Positions 8,714-16,510 of a stretch of 55,032 bases of DNA are shown in pieces (position 1 is the stretch's first letter; every line of letters starts with the position of its first letter). The DNA is from DASPWW01 sp035461345 (lineage in GTDB: Bacteria; Actinomycetota; Thermoleophilia; Solirubrobacterales; 70-9): contig DATHVJ010000187.1 in assembly GCA_035461345.1 (NCBI GenBank), positions 1 to 55,032 of the forward strand. Reading direction: 5' to 3'. The position numbers and the translations under genes were made by a program. The notes under the pieces were generated by a model. That model ran no database searches. It was not told where the DNA came from and worked only from the letters and a program-made list of their open reading frames with translations.

Positions 8714-8728
8714 GCGGGCTTCGCCCGC
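8714..8728 (-). terminator. short hairpin after the cyclase gene
   Basis: GCGGGC (8714-8719), TTC, GCCCGC (8723-8728) lies in the 77-nt gap between the cyclase stop and the ThDP enzyme start. It could end cyclase transcription or sit in the leader of the next gene. No T-tract follows. Confidence 0.35.
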
Positions 8729-8754
8729 TCCCGTTCGGCGCCAGCATAAAGCGC

Positions 8755-10374
8755 TTACATCCCGGGCAGCGTGCTGGTGCGGCCGGGTCGCGCCCCGAGG
8801 TCGCCGCCCGGGAACCGGGCGCCGATCGTCTCCGCGTGACCGTCGCCGGGGGCTATCGCGGCGGCGTCCGGGACCTTCGGCGCGTAAAGCGTGACCAGCT
8901 CGTCGAACCCCTTCAGCGAGATCCTGGGCCGCCGCGCGAGCGGGATCGCGTGCTGCAGCCCCTCCGCGGTCGCCGCTGTGATCAGCACGTCGTCGCCCGT
9001 GCTGCGGGTCGCCGCCTCGGTGCGCGAGGCGACGTTGACGGGATCGCCGATGACACTGAAGTTCAGCCGGCCCGCCCCGCCGATGCTGCCCGCGACGACG
9101 CGGCCGGTGTTGACCCCGACCCCGATCCGGAACCCCTGCCCGTCGCCTGTGTTGACCCGTACGGCCATCTCGACCGCGGCGCGGACCGCGCGGTCGGCGT
9201 GATCGGGATACGGCTCCGGCGCCCCGAAGACGGCAAGCAACCCGTCGCCCTCGAACTTGTCCACGTGTCCGCCGTGCCGGGCCACGACCGGGACCACGGT
9301 CTCGAAGAGCTCATTCAAGCGCGCCACCACCTCGGTGGCGTTCGCCTGAGCGGCGAAGCGGGTGAAGTTCTCGACGTCGCAGAAGAGGATCGACACCTCG
9401 CGCTCGATCCCCTCCTCGACGAACCGCTCGCTGAGGATGTACTCGGCGACCTCCTTGTCGAGATAGGTCCCGAACGCCTCCCGCAGGCGCTCGCGCTCCC
9501 GCAGCCCGGCGACCATCTGGTTGAACGACGCCGCAAGCTCGCCGAGCTCGTCGCCCGAGATCACCGGCACGGTGACGTCGTAGCGACCCTCCCGGACCGC
9601 CTCCGTTGCCCGCTGGAGGTCGGCGATCGGGCGCAGGATCGACTTCGAGAGCAGGATCGTGAGCTCGAGCGAGATCGCGGTCGCAACCGCGACCGCGATC
9701 AGCACGTCGACGCCGATCTGCGCGGCCTCCCCTCCCTCGGAGGTGAGCGCGACGACGACGAGGCCGGTGATGATGTTGATCAGCGGCAGCGCCGCCATCA
9801 ACCGCATCCGCAGCGGCAGCGTCTCCGGCTCCGAGCGCAGCCGCGGGGAGACCTCGCGGTTGATGTCGAGCAGCACCGGGCGCATTCCCGCCTCGATCGC
9901 GAGGTAGTGCAGGATCGTCGCGTAGCCCACCGCGACTGCGGCGCCGATCAGGAACGGGAAGAAGCTGGTCCACGGGAGCGCGAGCAGCGCCACGGCCGCG
10001 GCGCAGGACGGGATCACGGTGAGCACCAGCGGCCACGGGAGATCGCGTCGCAACAGATCGAGCGGCAACCCGACGGCGGCGCTCCACGCGCGCGCGGTAT
10101 CTTCGGGGCCGCGAGCGCCGGCGATCCATCGCTGGATCGGTCGCAGGCGGCGGTAGGTGCGCATCATCGCGTAGCCGACGGCGAGCGCCGTCAGGGCCAG
10201 GACGACGACGAGGGCCTGAAGGAACTCGTCGGTGCTGGCGTCGTAGTAGAGGCTGATGAGGGCGACGGTCGCGGCGGTGACGACGAAGGCGGACTGAAGC
10301 TCGACCGTCATGAACGCCGCCGGATAGAAGCTCCCCAGCTTTCGATACAACCAGGTGAGTATCCGCAGCGACAT
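8755..10374 (-). CDS. class III adenylate/guanylate cyclase with membrane domain and HAMP
   Basis: A 539-aa membrane cyclase. The N-terminal 200 residues form about six spans in two groups. A HAMP linker (KSILRPIADLQRATEAVREG, then DELGELAASFNQMV) leads into a class III catalytic domain from about residue 325. Metal aspartates are in FCDVENFT and FEGDGLLAVFG; the Lys before the second (DKFEGDG) and the Asp/Asn/Arg set in GDPVNVASR match catalytically complete adenylate cyclases that act as homodimers. A 60-residue tail follows. ATG at 10372-10374 was chosen; an upstream extension would add 14 unconserved residues. The likely output is cAMP in response to an unknown membrane or lipid signal. 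Confidence 0.88.
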   Translation of the reverse strand: MSLRILTWLYRKLGSFYPAAFMTVELQSAFVVTAATVALISLYYDASTDEFLQALVVVLALTALAVGYAMMRTYRRLRPIQRWIAGARGPEDTARAWSAAVGLPLDLLRRDLPWPLVLTVIPSCAAAVALLALPWTSFFPFLIGAAVAVGYATILHYLAIEAGMRPVLLDINREVSPRLRSEPETLPLRMRLMAALPLINIITGLVVVALTSEGGEAAQIGVDVLIAVAVATAISLELTILLSKSILRPIADLQRATEAVREGRYDVTVPVISGDELGELAASFNQMVAGLRERERLREAFGTYLDKEVAEYILSERFVEEGIEREVSILFCDVENFTRFAAQANATEVVARLNELFETVVPVVARHGGHVDKFEGDGLLAVFGAPEPYPDHADRAVRAAVEMAVRVNTGDGQGFRIGVGVNTGRVVAGSIGGAGRLNFSVIGDPVNVASRTEAATRSTGDDVLITAATAEGLQHAIPLARRPRISLKGFDELVTLYAPKVPDAAAIAPGDGHAETIGARFPGGDLGARPGRTSTLPGM

Positions 10375-10419
10375 CGCACAGATTGTCCCGCACCGGGCGG
10401 TCCTCGCCGCCGCCATCTG

Positions 10420-10433
10420 CGCGATCGATCGCG
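10420..10433. promoter_or_regulatory. 14-bp palindrome in a divergent intergenic region
   Basis: CGCGATCGATCGCG is perfectly symmetric and lies in the 195-nt gap between the cyclase (leftward) and the zinc-ribbon protein (rightward). It may be an operator, but GATCGATC-type strings are not rare in this genome. Nothing else recognisable is in the gap. Confidence 0.25.
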
Positions 10434-10569
10434 ATTCCAGCGGGCACCGTGTCCGGGGGCAGCATCTCCGTCGACGACTCGGTCGGCGGCTGCGAGCGAA
10501 GCGGCGGCGGTGCAGCGTGTGGGCCGGTACGGGGGAACGGCGTCTACACGGTGACGATCACGGCGTGGA

Positions 10570-11412
10570 GTGACGGCAAGCGGGTCAAGCGGGGTGCCGC
10601 CGGCGCCGGCGGGTAACGGGGGCTTTCCGGAGCCCCCCGCCGGCGAGCGGGCGCGCGAGGTCCTGTCCGCGCACCCGGCGTGCGGCGCCGAGACACGGGT
10701 TCGGCTCCCCGAGCGGCTCCCCGCGAGGGTGGTGCGGCGCGTGGTATGCGCCGGGTGCGGACAGACCTACGAAGCCGACCGGGTGCGGGCCGCCGGCCCG
10801 GCGGCGCCCGGCCCGGCGGCCCCACGGCCGCCCGGCTGGCTGGCGCGCCCGCCGGGGCGGCTGTGGCGCGTGATCGCGATCCCGATCGCGGCCGCCGCCG
10901 TGATCGCGACCCTGGTTCTCGCTCGCGACGTGACCGACGATGCCGCCACGACGCGGCCGGTGACGCCGGCCGAACCGACCGCGCGCGACGAGGCCCGGGT
11001 CGTGAGCGAGCCGACGTACACGCTCGCCCTTCCCCCCGGATGGAGGCAGGTCAACCCGCCCGCCGCAGCGAGCTTCGCGGCCGAGTCCTCGGACGGCACA
11101 GGGGAGGCGACGCTGTGGATCGAGGAAGACGCCGGGCTCGGCTTCGGCGCCTTCGAGCGTCGCTCTCTCGTGCGGCTCCGGGACCTGGCCGGCAGCGGCG
11201 AGGTCGCCGAGCGCTCCCCCGGTCCCGCCGCCGAGCAAACCGTGGTGCGGCTGACCGCCGGCGCACCCGGCGAGCGTCAGTACGAGGTCACGCTGCGGGC
11301 CGCAGGGCCGCACCGCTACTTCCTCTCCACCTCCCTCGAGCCCGCGGCATCGCCGCTCGCACGCGACGGTGTCGCCCTGATTCAGGGTTCCTTCCTCCCC
11401 GGCCGAGAATAG
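10570..11412 (+). CDS. zinc-ribbon membrane-anchored protein of unknown function
   Basis: A 280-aa protein starting at GTG 10570. It has an N-terminal treble of Cys pairs around residues 38-63 (HPACGAE, then VVCAGCGQTYEADR), resembling MJ0042/zinc-ribbon anchors. A Pro/Ala linker and one membrane span (VIAIPIAAAAVIATLVLA) follow, then an extracytoplasmic domain. That domain begins YTLALPPGWRQVNPPAAASF and is similar in pattern to PsbP/LpqN-like domains that bind or stabilise surface components. The zinc ribbon would be cytosolic. No specific function can be assigned. It is divergent from the cyclase and precedes the aldehyde dehydrogenase by about 140 nt. Confidence 0.6.
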   Translation: MTASGSSGVPPAPAGNGGFPEPPAGERAREVLSAHPACGAETRVRLPERLPARVVRRVVCAGCGQTYEADRVRAAGPAAPGPAAPRPPGWLARPPGRLWRVIAIPIAAAAVIATLVLARDVTDDAATTRPVTPAEPTARDEARVVSEPTYTLALPPGWRQVNPPAAASFAAESSDGTGEATLWIEEDAGLGFGAFERRSLVRLRDLAGSGEVAERSPGPAAEQTVVRLTAGAPGERQYEVTLRAAGPHRYFLSTSLEPAASPLARDGVALIQGSFLPGRE

Positions 11413-11540
11413 TGTCGGGACGGTGAATCGAACGCGCCCGCGCCGGCCGGCGAGCCGGAGCCGGATGCGAAGGGGAGCCCGCCGCGACGACCGACTCGGA
11501 GTGCGAGCCGCCGCAGCAGCCCGTACCCGAGCCCGTCCCG

Positions 11541-11546
11541 TAGGAT
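11541..11546 (+). promoter_or_regulatory. putative -10 box (TAGGAT) of leaderless aldehyde dehydrogenase
   Basis: TAGGAT ends 7 nt before the ATG at 11554. No Shine-Dalgarno is present between it and the start. No clear -35 box is seen at the expected distance. Confidence 0.45.
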
Positions 11547-11553
11547 CCGGGCG

Positions 11554-13047
11554 ATGGCAACCGCGACGGCAAAGTCGCTGTCCGAGCCGGCCCAGGAGTT
11601 CGTCGCCGCCGCGCCGCACGGTCACTGGATCGGCGGCGAGCAGGTCGCCTCGGCCGACGGGCACAGCTTCGAGACGATCGACCCGGCGACGGGGGAGCCG
11701 ATATGCGAGGTCGCACAGGGAGGGCCCGAGGACGTCGATCGGGCGGTGCGAGCGGCGCGCGAGGCGGCCGAGCCGTGGGCGCGGCTGAGCCCCTCGAAGC
11801 GCGCGGGCATGATGTATTCGCTCGCGGAGCTGATCAAGGCGAGTCTGCCCGAGCTCGCCGAGCTGGAGTCGCTCGACAACGGCAAGCCGCTCCCGTACGC
11901 GAAGGGGGACGTGGCCGCCGCGGTCAACCACATGCGCTACTACGCGGGCTGGCCGACGAAGATCGAGGGCGAGACGATCCCGGTCTCGACCCCGGACGTC
12001 CTCTGTTACACGCGCAAGGAGCCGGTCGGCGTGTGTGGCCAGATGATCCCGTGGAACTTCCCGCTGCTGATGGCGACGTGGAAGCTGGCGCCCGCGCTCG
12101 CCGCCGGGTGCACGGTGGTGCTGAAGCCGGCCGAGCAGACCCCGTTGACGGCGCTGCGCCTCGGCGCCCTCGTCAACGACGCCGGGATTCCCACGGGGGT
12201 CGTCAACATCCTCGCCGGCGACGGCGAGACCGGCGCCGCGATAGTCGACCACCCCGGCGTCGACAAGATCGCGTTCACCGGCTCGACCGAGGTCGGGCGC
12301 GAGATCGGCGCCAAGTGCGGGCGGACGCTGAAGCGGGCGACGCTCGAGCTTGGCGGGAAGTCGCCGAACATCATCCTTCCCGACGCCGACCTCGAGCGCG
12401 CGATCGCCGGCTCCTACGAGGCGATCTACTTCAACACCGGCCAGGCGTGCAACGCGGGCTCGCGGCTGTTCGTCCACAGCGACCAGTTCGACGAGGTCGT
12501 ATCGGGTCTCGCCGACGCCGCGAAACGGGCGAAGGTCGGGCCGGGTCTGGCCGAGGGAACCGAGCTCGGCCCGGTGATCTCGGCGGAGCAGCTCGACCGC
12601 GTGCTCGGCTACATCGACTCCGGCCGCGAGGCGGGCGCCGAGGTGGTCACGGGCGGCGGGCGCCTGGACGGCGCCGGCGCCGATGGCGGCGGCTACTTCG
12701 TCGAGCCCACCCTGTTCGCCGGCGTCTCCGACGAGATGGCGATCGCGCGCGAGGAGATCTTCGGCCCCGTCCTGGTGGCGATGCCCTACGACGACCTCGA
12801 GGAGGTCGCCCGGCGGGCGAACGACACCGACTACGGGCTCGCCGCCGGCGTGTGGACGCGCGACATCTCGAAGGCACACCGCCTGGCCGCGATGCTCGAG
12901 GCGGGGAACGTCTACATCAACGCCTGGGGCGGCGGCGACCCGGCCGCCCCGTTCGGCGGCTTCAAGTCGTCGGGGATCGGGCGCGAGAAGGGCCACGCCA
13001 ATCTCGACGCCTACCTCGAGCTGAAGACTGTCTGGACGAAGCTGTAG
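11554..13047 (+). CDS. aldehyde dehydrogenase family protein
   Basis: A 497-aa NAD(P)-dependent aldehyde dehydrogenase, oxidising an aldehyde to the acid. The nucleotide-binding region has PWNFPLLMATWKLAPALAAG and the FTGSTEVGREIG loop. The general base is E265 in LELGGKSPN and the nucleophile is C299 in FNTGQACNAGSR; the C-terminal EEIFGPVL motif is intact. The length and N-terminus match the betaine/phenylacetaldehyde-type class. The substrate is not predictable. It appears monocistronic: a -10-like box precedes it and a GC-rich hairpin follows 12 nt after the stop. Confidence 0.92.
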   Translation: MATATAKSLSEPAQEFVAAAPHGHWIGGEQVASADGHSFETIDPATGEPICEVAQGGPEDVDRAVRAAREAAEPWARLSPSKRAGMMYSLAELIKASLPELAELESLDNGKPLPYAKGDVAAAVNHMRYYAGWPTKIEGETIPVSTPDVLCYTRKEPVGVCGQMIPWNFPLLMATWKLAPALAAGCTVVLKPAEQTPLTALRLGALVNDAGIPTGVVNILAGDGETGAAIVDHPGVDKIAFTGSTEVGREIGAKCGRTLKRATLELGGKSPNIILPDADLERAIAGSYEAIYFNTGQACNAGSRLFVHSDQFDEVVSGLADAAKRAKVGPGLAEGTELGPVISAEQLDRVLGYIDSGREAGAEVVTGGGRLDGAGADGGGYFVEPTLFAGVSDEMAIAREEIFGPVLVAMPYDDLEEVARRANDTDYGLAAGVWTRDISKAHRLAAMLEAGNVYINAWGGGDPAAPFGGFKSSGIGREKGHANLDAYLELKTVWTKL

Positions 13048-13058
13048 GCGCAAACGAA

Positions 13059-13083
13059 GGCCGCCGCCCGGGGGCCGGCGGCC
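13059..13083 (+). terminator. GC-rich hairpin after aldehyde dehydrogenase
   Basis: GGCCGCCG at 13059-13066 pairs with CGGCGGCC at 13076-13083 across 9 nt. It starts 12 nt after the stop codon. There is no T-tract, as is common for actinobacterial terminators. Confidence 0.5.
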
Positions 13084-13142
13084 TCGAGGAGGGCATTGCG
13101 CCCTTCCAGGCGTGGGATCGGCCGCAGCGGGGGACCTCGCCA

Positions 13143-13188
13143 CCAACAGGCCGCTTTCGGACACCTGTTGGAAATCGGCCGCGATAAT
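13143..13188 (+). promoter_or_regulatory. promoter and inverted repeat upstream of tRNA-Leu
   Basis: GATAAT at 13183-13188 is a near-consensus -10 box 36 nt before the tRNA. CGGACA at 13158-13163 matches four of six -35 positions with a 19-bp spacer, slightly long. CCAACAGG (13143-13150) and CCTGTTGG (13164-13171) form a perfect 8-bp inverted repeat flanking that -35 region, a plausible operator. Confidence 0.4.
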
Positions 13189-13224
13189 CACGCCCAGCAC
13201 ATCGATGCCAGGGCACAGCCCGAT

Positions 13225-13309
13225 GCCGGGGTGGTGGAACTGGTAGACACTCGCCGGCTTAAACCCGGTGGCCCGCAAGGGCGTGAGGGTTCGAATCCCT
13301 CCCCCGGTA
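13225..13309 (+). tRNA. tRNA-Leu (anticodon TAA)
   Basis: An 85-nt class II tRNA. The acceptor arm GCCGGGG (13225-13231) pairs with CCCCGGT (13302-13308), followed by discriminator A. The anticodon stem is GCCGG/CCGGT with loop CTTAAAC, giving anticodon TAA at 13260-13262. The long variable arm CCCGCAAGGGCG and the T-loop GGTTCGAATCC are both present, as expected for leucine. CCA is not encoded. It decodes UUA, the rarest leucine codon in such GC-rich genomes; in Streptomyces the equivalent gene is bldA. Confidence 0.95.
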
Positions 13310-13320
13310 CTTCTCATAAG

Positions 13321-13354
13321 GCGCCAGGTTCGCAAGCGAAACTTGGCGGTGGTC
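13321..13354 (+). repeat. dispersed palindromic repeat, family A copy 1
   Basis: The core is CAGGTTCG, CAAG, CGAAACTTGG followed by CGGTGGTC, just after the tRNA gene. Compared with the other copies it has one extra A in the right arm, so the stem is imperfect. The same core occurs at 28834, 38997 and 51573. Confidence 0.75.
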
Positions 13355-13407
13355 GTCACTCCGCATCTCCAGCGGCCTAGATGGTCTGCCGATATGAGAA
13401 TGGTGCC

Positions 13408-13434
13408 GAAACACCGGCGCTGTTACGGTGTTTC
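13408..13434. promoter_or_regulatory. 9-bp inverted repeat upstream of the sigma factor gene
   Basis: GAAACACCG (13408-13416) and CGGTGTTTC (13426-13434) are perfect inverted copies separated by 9 nt, 52 nt before the proposed start. GAAAC resembles an ECF-type -35 element and CGGT a -10 element, but their 13-nt spacing is short for a standard ECF promoter. An operator or autoregulatory hairpin is as likely. Confidence 0.4.
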
Positions 13435-13485
13435 AACGGCGGGGGAGGCGCGCAGGAAGCGCATCCCTAAAGGCGCACTGCATCT

Positions 13486-14940
13486 TTGGAAGCCTCGGCA
13501 CTCACACACGCAAGCAGACGCGGCCTACTCGCGAGGCCGGCGCGGCTCCTGCGCCCGCAGAAGGACGAGCGGCTGATCGCGCTGATGCGGAACGGGCACG
13601 CGCGGGCGTTCGAGGTCCTGTTCGAGCGCTACAACGCGCGCCTGCTCGCGTTCTGCCAGCACATGGTCGGGTCGAGGGAGGACGCCGAGGACGTGCTCCA
13701 GGAGGTCTTCGTCGCCGCCCACAATGCGATCCTCGCCGACGAGCGGACGCTGAACGTCCGCCCGTGGCTGTACCGGATCGCGCGCAATCGCTGCCTCAAT
13801 CACCTGCGCAAGCCGGCGCCCGAGGGCCAGGACACGATGGACGTCCACCCGCACGAGAACGGCACCACCACCGCGGAGCGGGTCCAGAATCGTGAGGAGT
13901 TCCGACGCCTGCTGTCAGACGTGCAGACGTTGCCCGAGACGCAGCGCACCGCGCTGTTGCTGCGCGAGGTTGACGCGATGTCCTACGAGGAGATCGCGCA
14001 GGCGATGGACACCACCGTGCCGAGCGTCAAGTCGCTGCTCGTCCGCGCTCGGATCACGCTCGCGGAGTCTAGCCAGGCGCGACTTCTGACCTGCGGCGAG
14101 GTCCAGCTCGAGCTCGCCGAGGCCGCCGAGGGGCTGCGCAAGGTCTCCGGCCCCGTGCGCCAGCACGCGCGGTCGTGCGAGGGCTGCGCGGACTTTCGCT
14201 CCCAGCTTCGATCCGACAGCCGCGCGCTCGCGGCGGTGTTCCCGGTCGGGCCGCTGGTCGCGCTCAAGGAGCTCTTCGGCGCCAAGCTCGCGACGCTGCT
14301 CGGAGGCGGGTCCTCCGGCGGGGCCGCGGCGGGAGGCGGCGCGGCCGCAGGCGGTGCCACCGCCGGCGCCGGAGCGGCCACCGCCGGCGCCGGAGCGGCC
14401 ACCGCCGGCGCAGCCGCCAGTGGCGCGAGCGGGATCGGCGGCGCACTCGTCGGCGGCGTGGGCGCGAAGGCCGCCGCTGGCGTGGCCACGGCCGCCCTGC
14501 TGACGGCGGGCGCGGTCGAGGTCAAACAACAGTACGGCGGTGAGCGTTCCAGCCAGCGTGGCGTGGAGGTGCGCTCGGCGACCAGCCACGCCGGACCGTC
14601 GCACAGCGCTGCGTCGCGCGAAGCTGCGCGGGCGAAGCCGGCGGCCGAGGAGCCGGCGGTTCCCGAGCCGGCGCCGGCACCCCCAGCCGCGACCGACCAG
14701 GTCGAGCAGCCCGCGCCCGCCCCCGAGGCTCCCGTTGCCGATCCCGTTGCCGAGCAAGAGCCGGCGCCCCCGCCGGCGGACCCGGAGGCCGACGAGAGCA
14801 GCGCCGAGGCGGAGGCCGCGCCGCCCGCCGAGGTCGGCACCACGGACTCGATCGGCGTCACGGTGCCCGAGCCGACCGCCCCTCCCACGCTCACCCCCCC
14901 GGCAGACGAGCCGAAGCCGCCCGCGTCCCCGGAGTACTAG
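13486..14940 (+). CDS. ECF-type sigma-70 factor fused to zinc motif, membrane segment and disordered tail
   Basis: A 484-aa protein against about 180-200 for a usual ECF sigma. Region 2 (residues 35-105) includes AFEVLFERYNARLLAF and DAEDVLQEVFVAAH. Region 4 (143-195) ends in the helix-turn-helix YEEIAQAMDTTVPSVKSLL. Residues 203-240 contain CGEVQLEL and QHARSCEGCADF, an HxxxCxxC pattern as in zinc-binding anti-sigma domains. An Ala/Gly repeat zone (275-325), a hydrophobic stretch (328-345) and a long Pro/Glu/Ala-rich tail follow. The start is a TTG (13486) because no ATG or GTG fits ahead of the basic N-terminus. I infer a sigma factor tethered to the membrane by its own C-terminus. Confidence 0.82.
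   Translation: MEASALTHASRRGLLARPARLLRPQKDERLIALMRNGHARAFEVLFERYNARLLAFCQHMVGSREDAEDVLQEVFVAAHNAILADERTLNVRPWLYRIARNRCLNHLRKPAPEGQDTMDVHPHENGTTTAERVQNREEFRRLLSDVQTLPETQRTALLLREVDAMSYEEIAQAMDTTVPSVKSLLVRARITLAESSQARLLTCGEVQLELAEAAEGLRKVSGPVRQHARSCEGCADFRSQLRSDSRALAAVFPVGPLVALKELFGAKLATLLGGGSSGGAAAGGGAAAGGATAGAGAATAGAGAATAGAAASGASGIGGALVGGVGAKAAAGVATAALLTAGAVEVKQQYGGERSSQRGVEVRSATSHAGPSHSAASREAARAKPAAEEPAVPEPAPAPPAATDQVEQPAPAPEAPVADPVAEQEPAPPPADPEADESSAEAEAAPPAEVGTTDSIGVTVPEPTAPPTLTPPADEPKPPASPEY
14356..14411 (+). repeat. 21-bp in-frame tandem repeat within the sigma factor gene
   Basis: Two full units (14356-14376, 14377-14397) and a partial third, beginning GCCACCGCCGGCGCCGG, encode the repeated heptapeptide ATAGAGA. 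It extends the Ala/Gly linker in front of the membrane segment and is likely to vary in copy number between strains. Confidence 0.7.
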
Positions 14941-14941
14941 C

Positions 14942-15868
14942 CTACGCGGCGAGCCCGATCACCTTCAGCCGGCGCGACAGCGCCTGCGCCGCAAACGCGT
15001 GCGTCTCCTCCTTGGTGACCCCGAACAGGTCCCAGTTCTCGTCGTCGTCGGCCCACGGCGGGTCGAGCACCCCGTCGGCCACCGGGAGCGCCTCCTCGAG
15101 CATCCGCTGGATCGCGGCCCGGTACCTCTCGTCCTCGCGGGCCATGTCGGTCAAGAAGCGCGTGCCGAAGGCAATGTGGCGGTGCTCGTCGCGGGCCACC
15201 TTGGTGAATCCCTCCACGAACGCGGGCAGCGTCCCCTCACGCTCGTTGTAGTCGATGATGAAGTGCTGGCCGGTGAGGGCCAGCACTCCCTCGATGATCA
15301 TGTGGTACAGCGTGATCGCCTCGACGAGCTGCTCGGTGTCCTCGGGCTCGTCGGCGAGGCGGTCGACGCGCTGCTTGAGCATCTCGTCGAACAACCGCGT
15401 GAACGACTCGTTGACGTGCTCCTCCGTCCGCCGCAGCCGTTCGGCGACCCCGTCGGTTCCCTCGTACACGCCGACCTCCGAGTAGAAGCGATCGAAGAAG
15501 CGGACGTGACGGGCCTCGTCGGCGATCTGCGTCGACAGGAAGATCCGCTGCTCCTCGGTCGGCGCCGCACGCATGATCGGGCCGAGCTCGTCGGTGACCC
15601 GCTGCTCGCCGATGAAGAAGGCCGACAGCCCGTACATCCGCTGGAACCGCTCCTCTGGGTCGATCCGCTCGTGCCAGTCGACGCGATCCTGGCTGAAGTC
15701 GAGCTCCTGGGTGAGCCACTGCTGGCGCTCCCACAGGGAGTACAGCTCGCCGTAGTCGAGGAGCTGGGCGACACCGCGCCCCGAGTCCTCCTGAAGCGCG
15801 GGGTCTGACGTCGCCATGAAGTCCTCGCGCGCCAGCCGCGACAGCGTCGCTGGGCTCTTCGCCTCCAC
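14942..15868 (-). CDS. R2-like ligand-binding oxidase (ribonucleotide reductase R2 homologue)
   Basis: A 308-aa ferritin-fold di-metal protein. Ligands are all present: E88 (FIGEQ), E118 and H121 (DEARH), E193 (IIEGVLALTG), E228 and H231 (DEHRH). The position of the radical tyrosine of classical R2 (four after H121) is F125. V91, three after the first Glu, and Y188, five before the fourth ligand, match the Val-Tyr pair that forms the ether cross-link in Mn/Fe R2lox proteins. This favours an oxidase with a bound fatty-acid-like ligand over a true reductase subunit; no nrdA is nearby. GTG at 15866-15868 has TAGGGT 7 nt upstream. Confidence 0.82.
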   Translation of the reverse strand: MEAKSPATLSRLAREDFMATSDPALQEDSGRGVAQLLDYGELYSLWERQQWLTQELDFSQDRVDWHERIDPEERFQRMYGLSAFFIGEQRVTDELGPIMRAAPTEEQRIFLSTQIADEARHVRFFDRFYSEVGVYEGTDGVAERLRRTEEHVNESFTRLFDEMLKQRVDRLADEPEDTEQLVEAITLYHMIIEGVLALTGQHFIIDYNEREGTLPAFVEGFTKVARDEHRHIAFGTRFLTDMAREDERYRAAIQRMLEEALPVADGVLDPPWADDDENWDLFGVTKEETHAFAAQALSRRLKVIGLAA

Positions 15869-15875
15869 TGCGGTA

Positions 15876-15905
15876 ACCCTATCAATCGACTGGCTGACCA
15901 GCCAG
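15876..15905 (-). promoter_or_regulatory. putative promoter and operator of the R2lox-like gene
   Basis: TAGGGT (15881-15876 on the minus strand) lies 7 nt before the GTG start. CTGGCTG (15890-15896), AC, CAGCCAG (15899-15905) is a perfect 7-bp-arm palindrome just upstream. Its place fits either an operator or the hairpin in front of the neighbouring gene. Confidence 0.4.
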
Positions 15906-15906
15906 C

Positions 15907-16501
15907 CTATGGAGCATACGTCTCCCCCGGCTTCAGGATCACGACCTCGGAGCTCGTCCGCGGGCTCGCCTCGACCTCTCGCTTGAACCGCTCGGGATCC
16001 GCCTCGATTGGCGGGAACGTGCCGTAGTGCATCGGGATCACGGTGTCGGCGTCGATCAGCTCGGCCGCGGTGACGGCGTCCTCCTGGTCCATCGTGTAGT
16101 GGCCGCCGATCGGGACGAGCGCGACGGTGATGGGCGTCCGCTCGGCGATCAGGCCGAGGTGCCGAACAGCGCCGTGTCGCCGAGGTGGTAGACGGTGGTG
16201 GGCCCGACGCCGATCACGAGCCCGGCCGAGATCCCGATCGCGCGGCCGTCCGGCAGCGTGTTGGTGTGGAACGCAGGCACGAGCTTGACCCACCCCCACT
16301 CGAGCTCGACCGTCCCGCCCAGGTTCGGGTCGGCCACATCCTCGACCCCCTGCTCCAACAGCCACCGCGCCAGCTCACAACGCGACGCACCTGGCGCCGG
16401 TCCGCTTCGCCACCTCGATCGTGTGACCGAGGTGATCGCCGGATCCGGGCGTCGCCGTCGACGATCTCGAAGCTGGCGTGGCCCAGGTACCGGACCTCCA
16501 C
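15907..16501 (-). pseudogene. decayed UPF0173 metal-dependent hydrolase (MBL fold)
   Basis: The family start MEVRYLGHASFEIVDGDARI is read from GTG at 16499-16501, but the next 25-30 residues of the family, including the first His pair of the HxHxDH metal site, are missing. The sequence resumes with GDHLGHTIEVAKRTGA, then shifts frame before CELARWLLEQGVEDVA. A further 1-nt loss near 16157 separates YHLGDTALFG from LGLIAERTPITV. The C-terminus (GGHYTMDQEDAVTAAELI, then PMHYGTFPPIEADP) is well preserved. One deletion and two frameshifts make a working enzyme unlikely. Assembly error could explain the 1-nt shifts but hardly the loss of the metal site. Confidence 0.75.
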
Positions 16502-16510
16502 GGCGCCTGC

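Noticed and set aside
10383..10616. Small plus-strand frame in front of the zinc-ribbon protein with a beta-like end (VYTVTITAWSDGKRV)
   Set aside because: It overlaps the 5' end of the real gene in another frame and has no supported start; probably coincidental.
14356..14411. Tandem 21-bp repeat considered as CRISPR or VNTR element
   Set aside because: The units are adjacent without spacers and in frame with the sigma factor; it is a coding tandem repeat.
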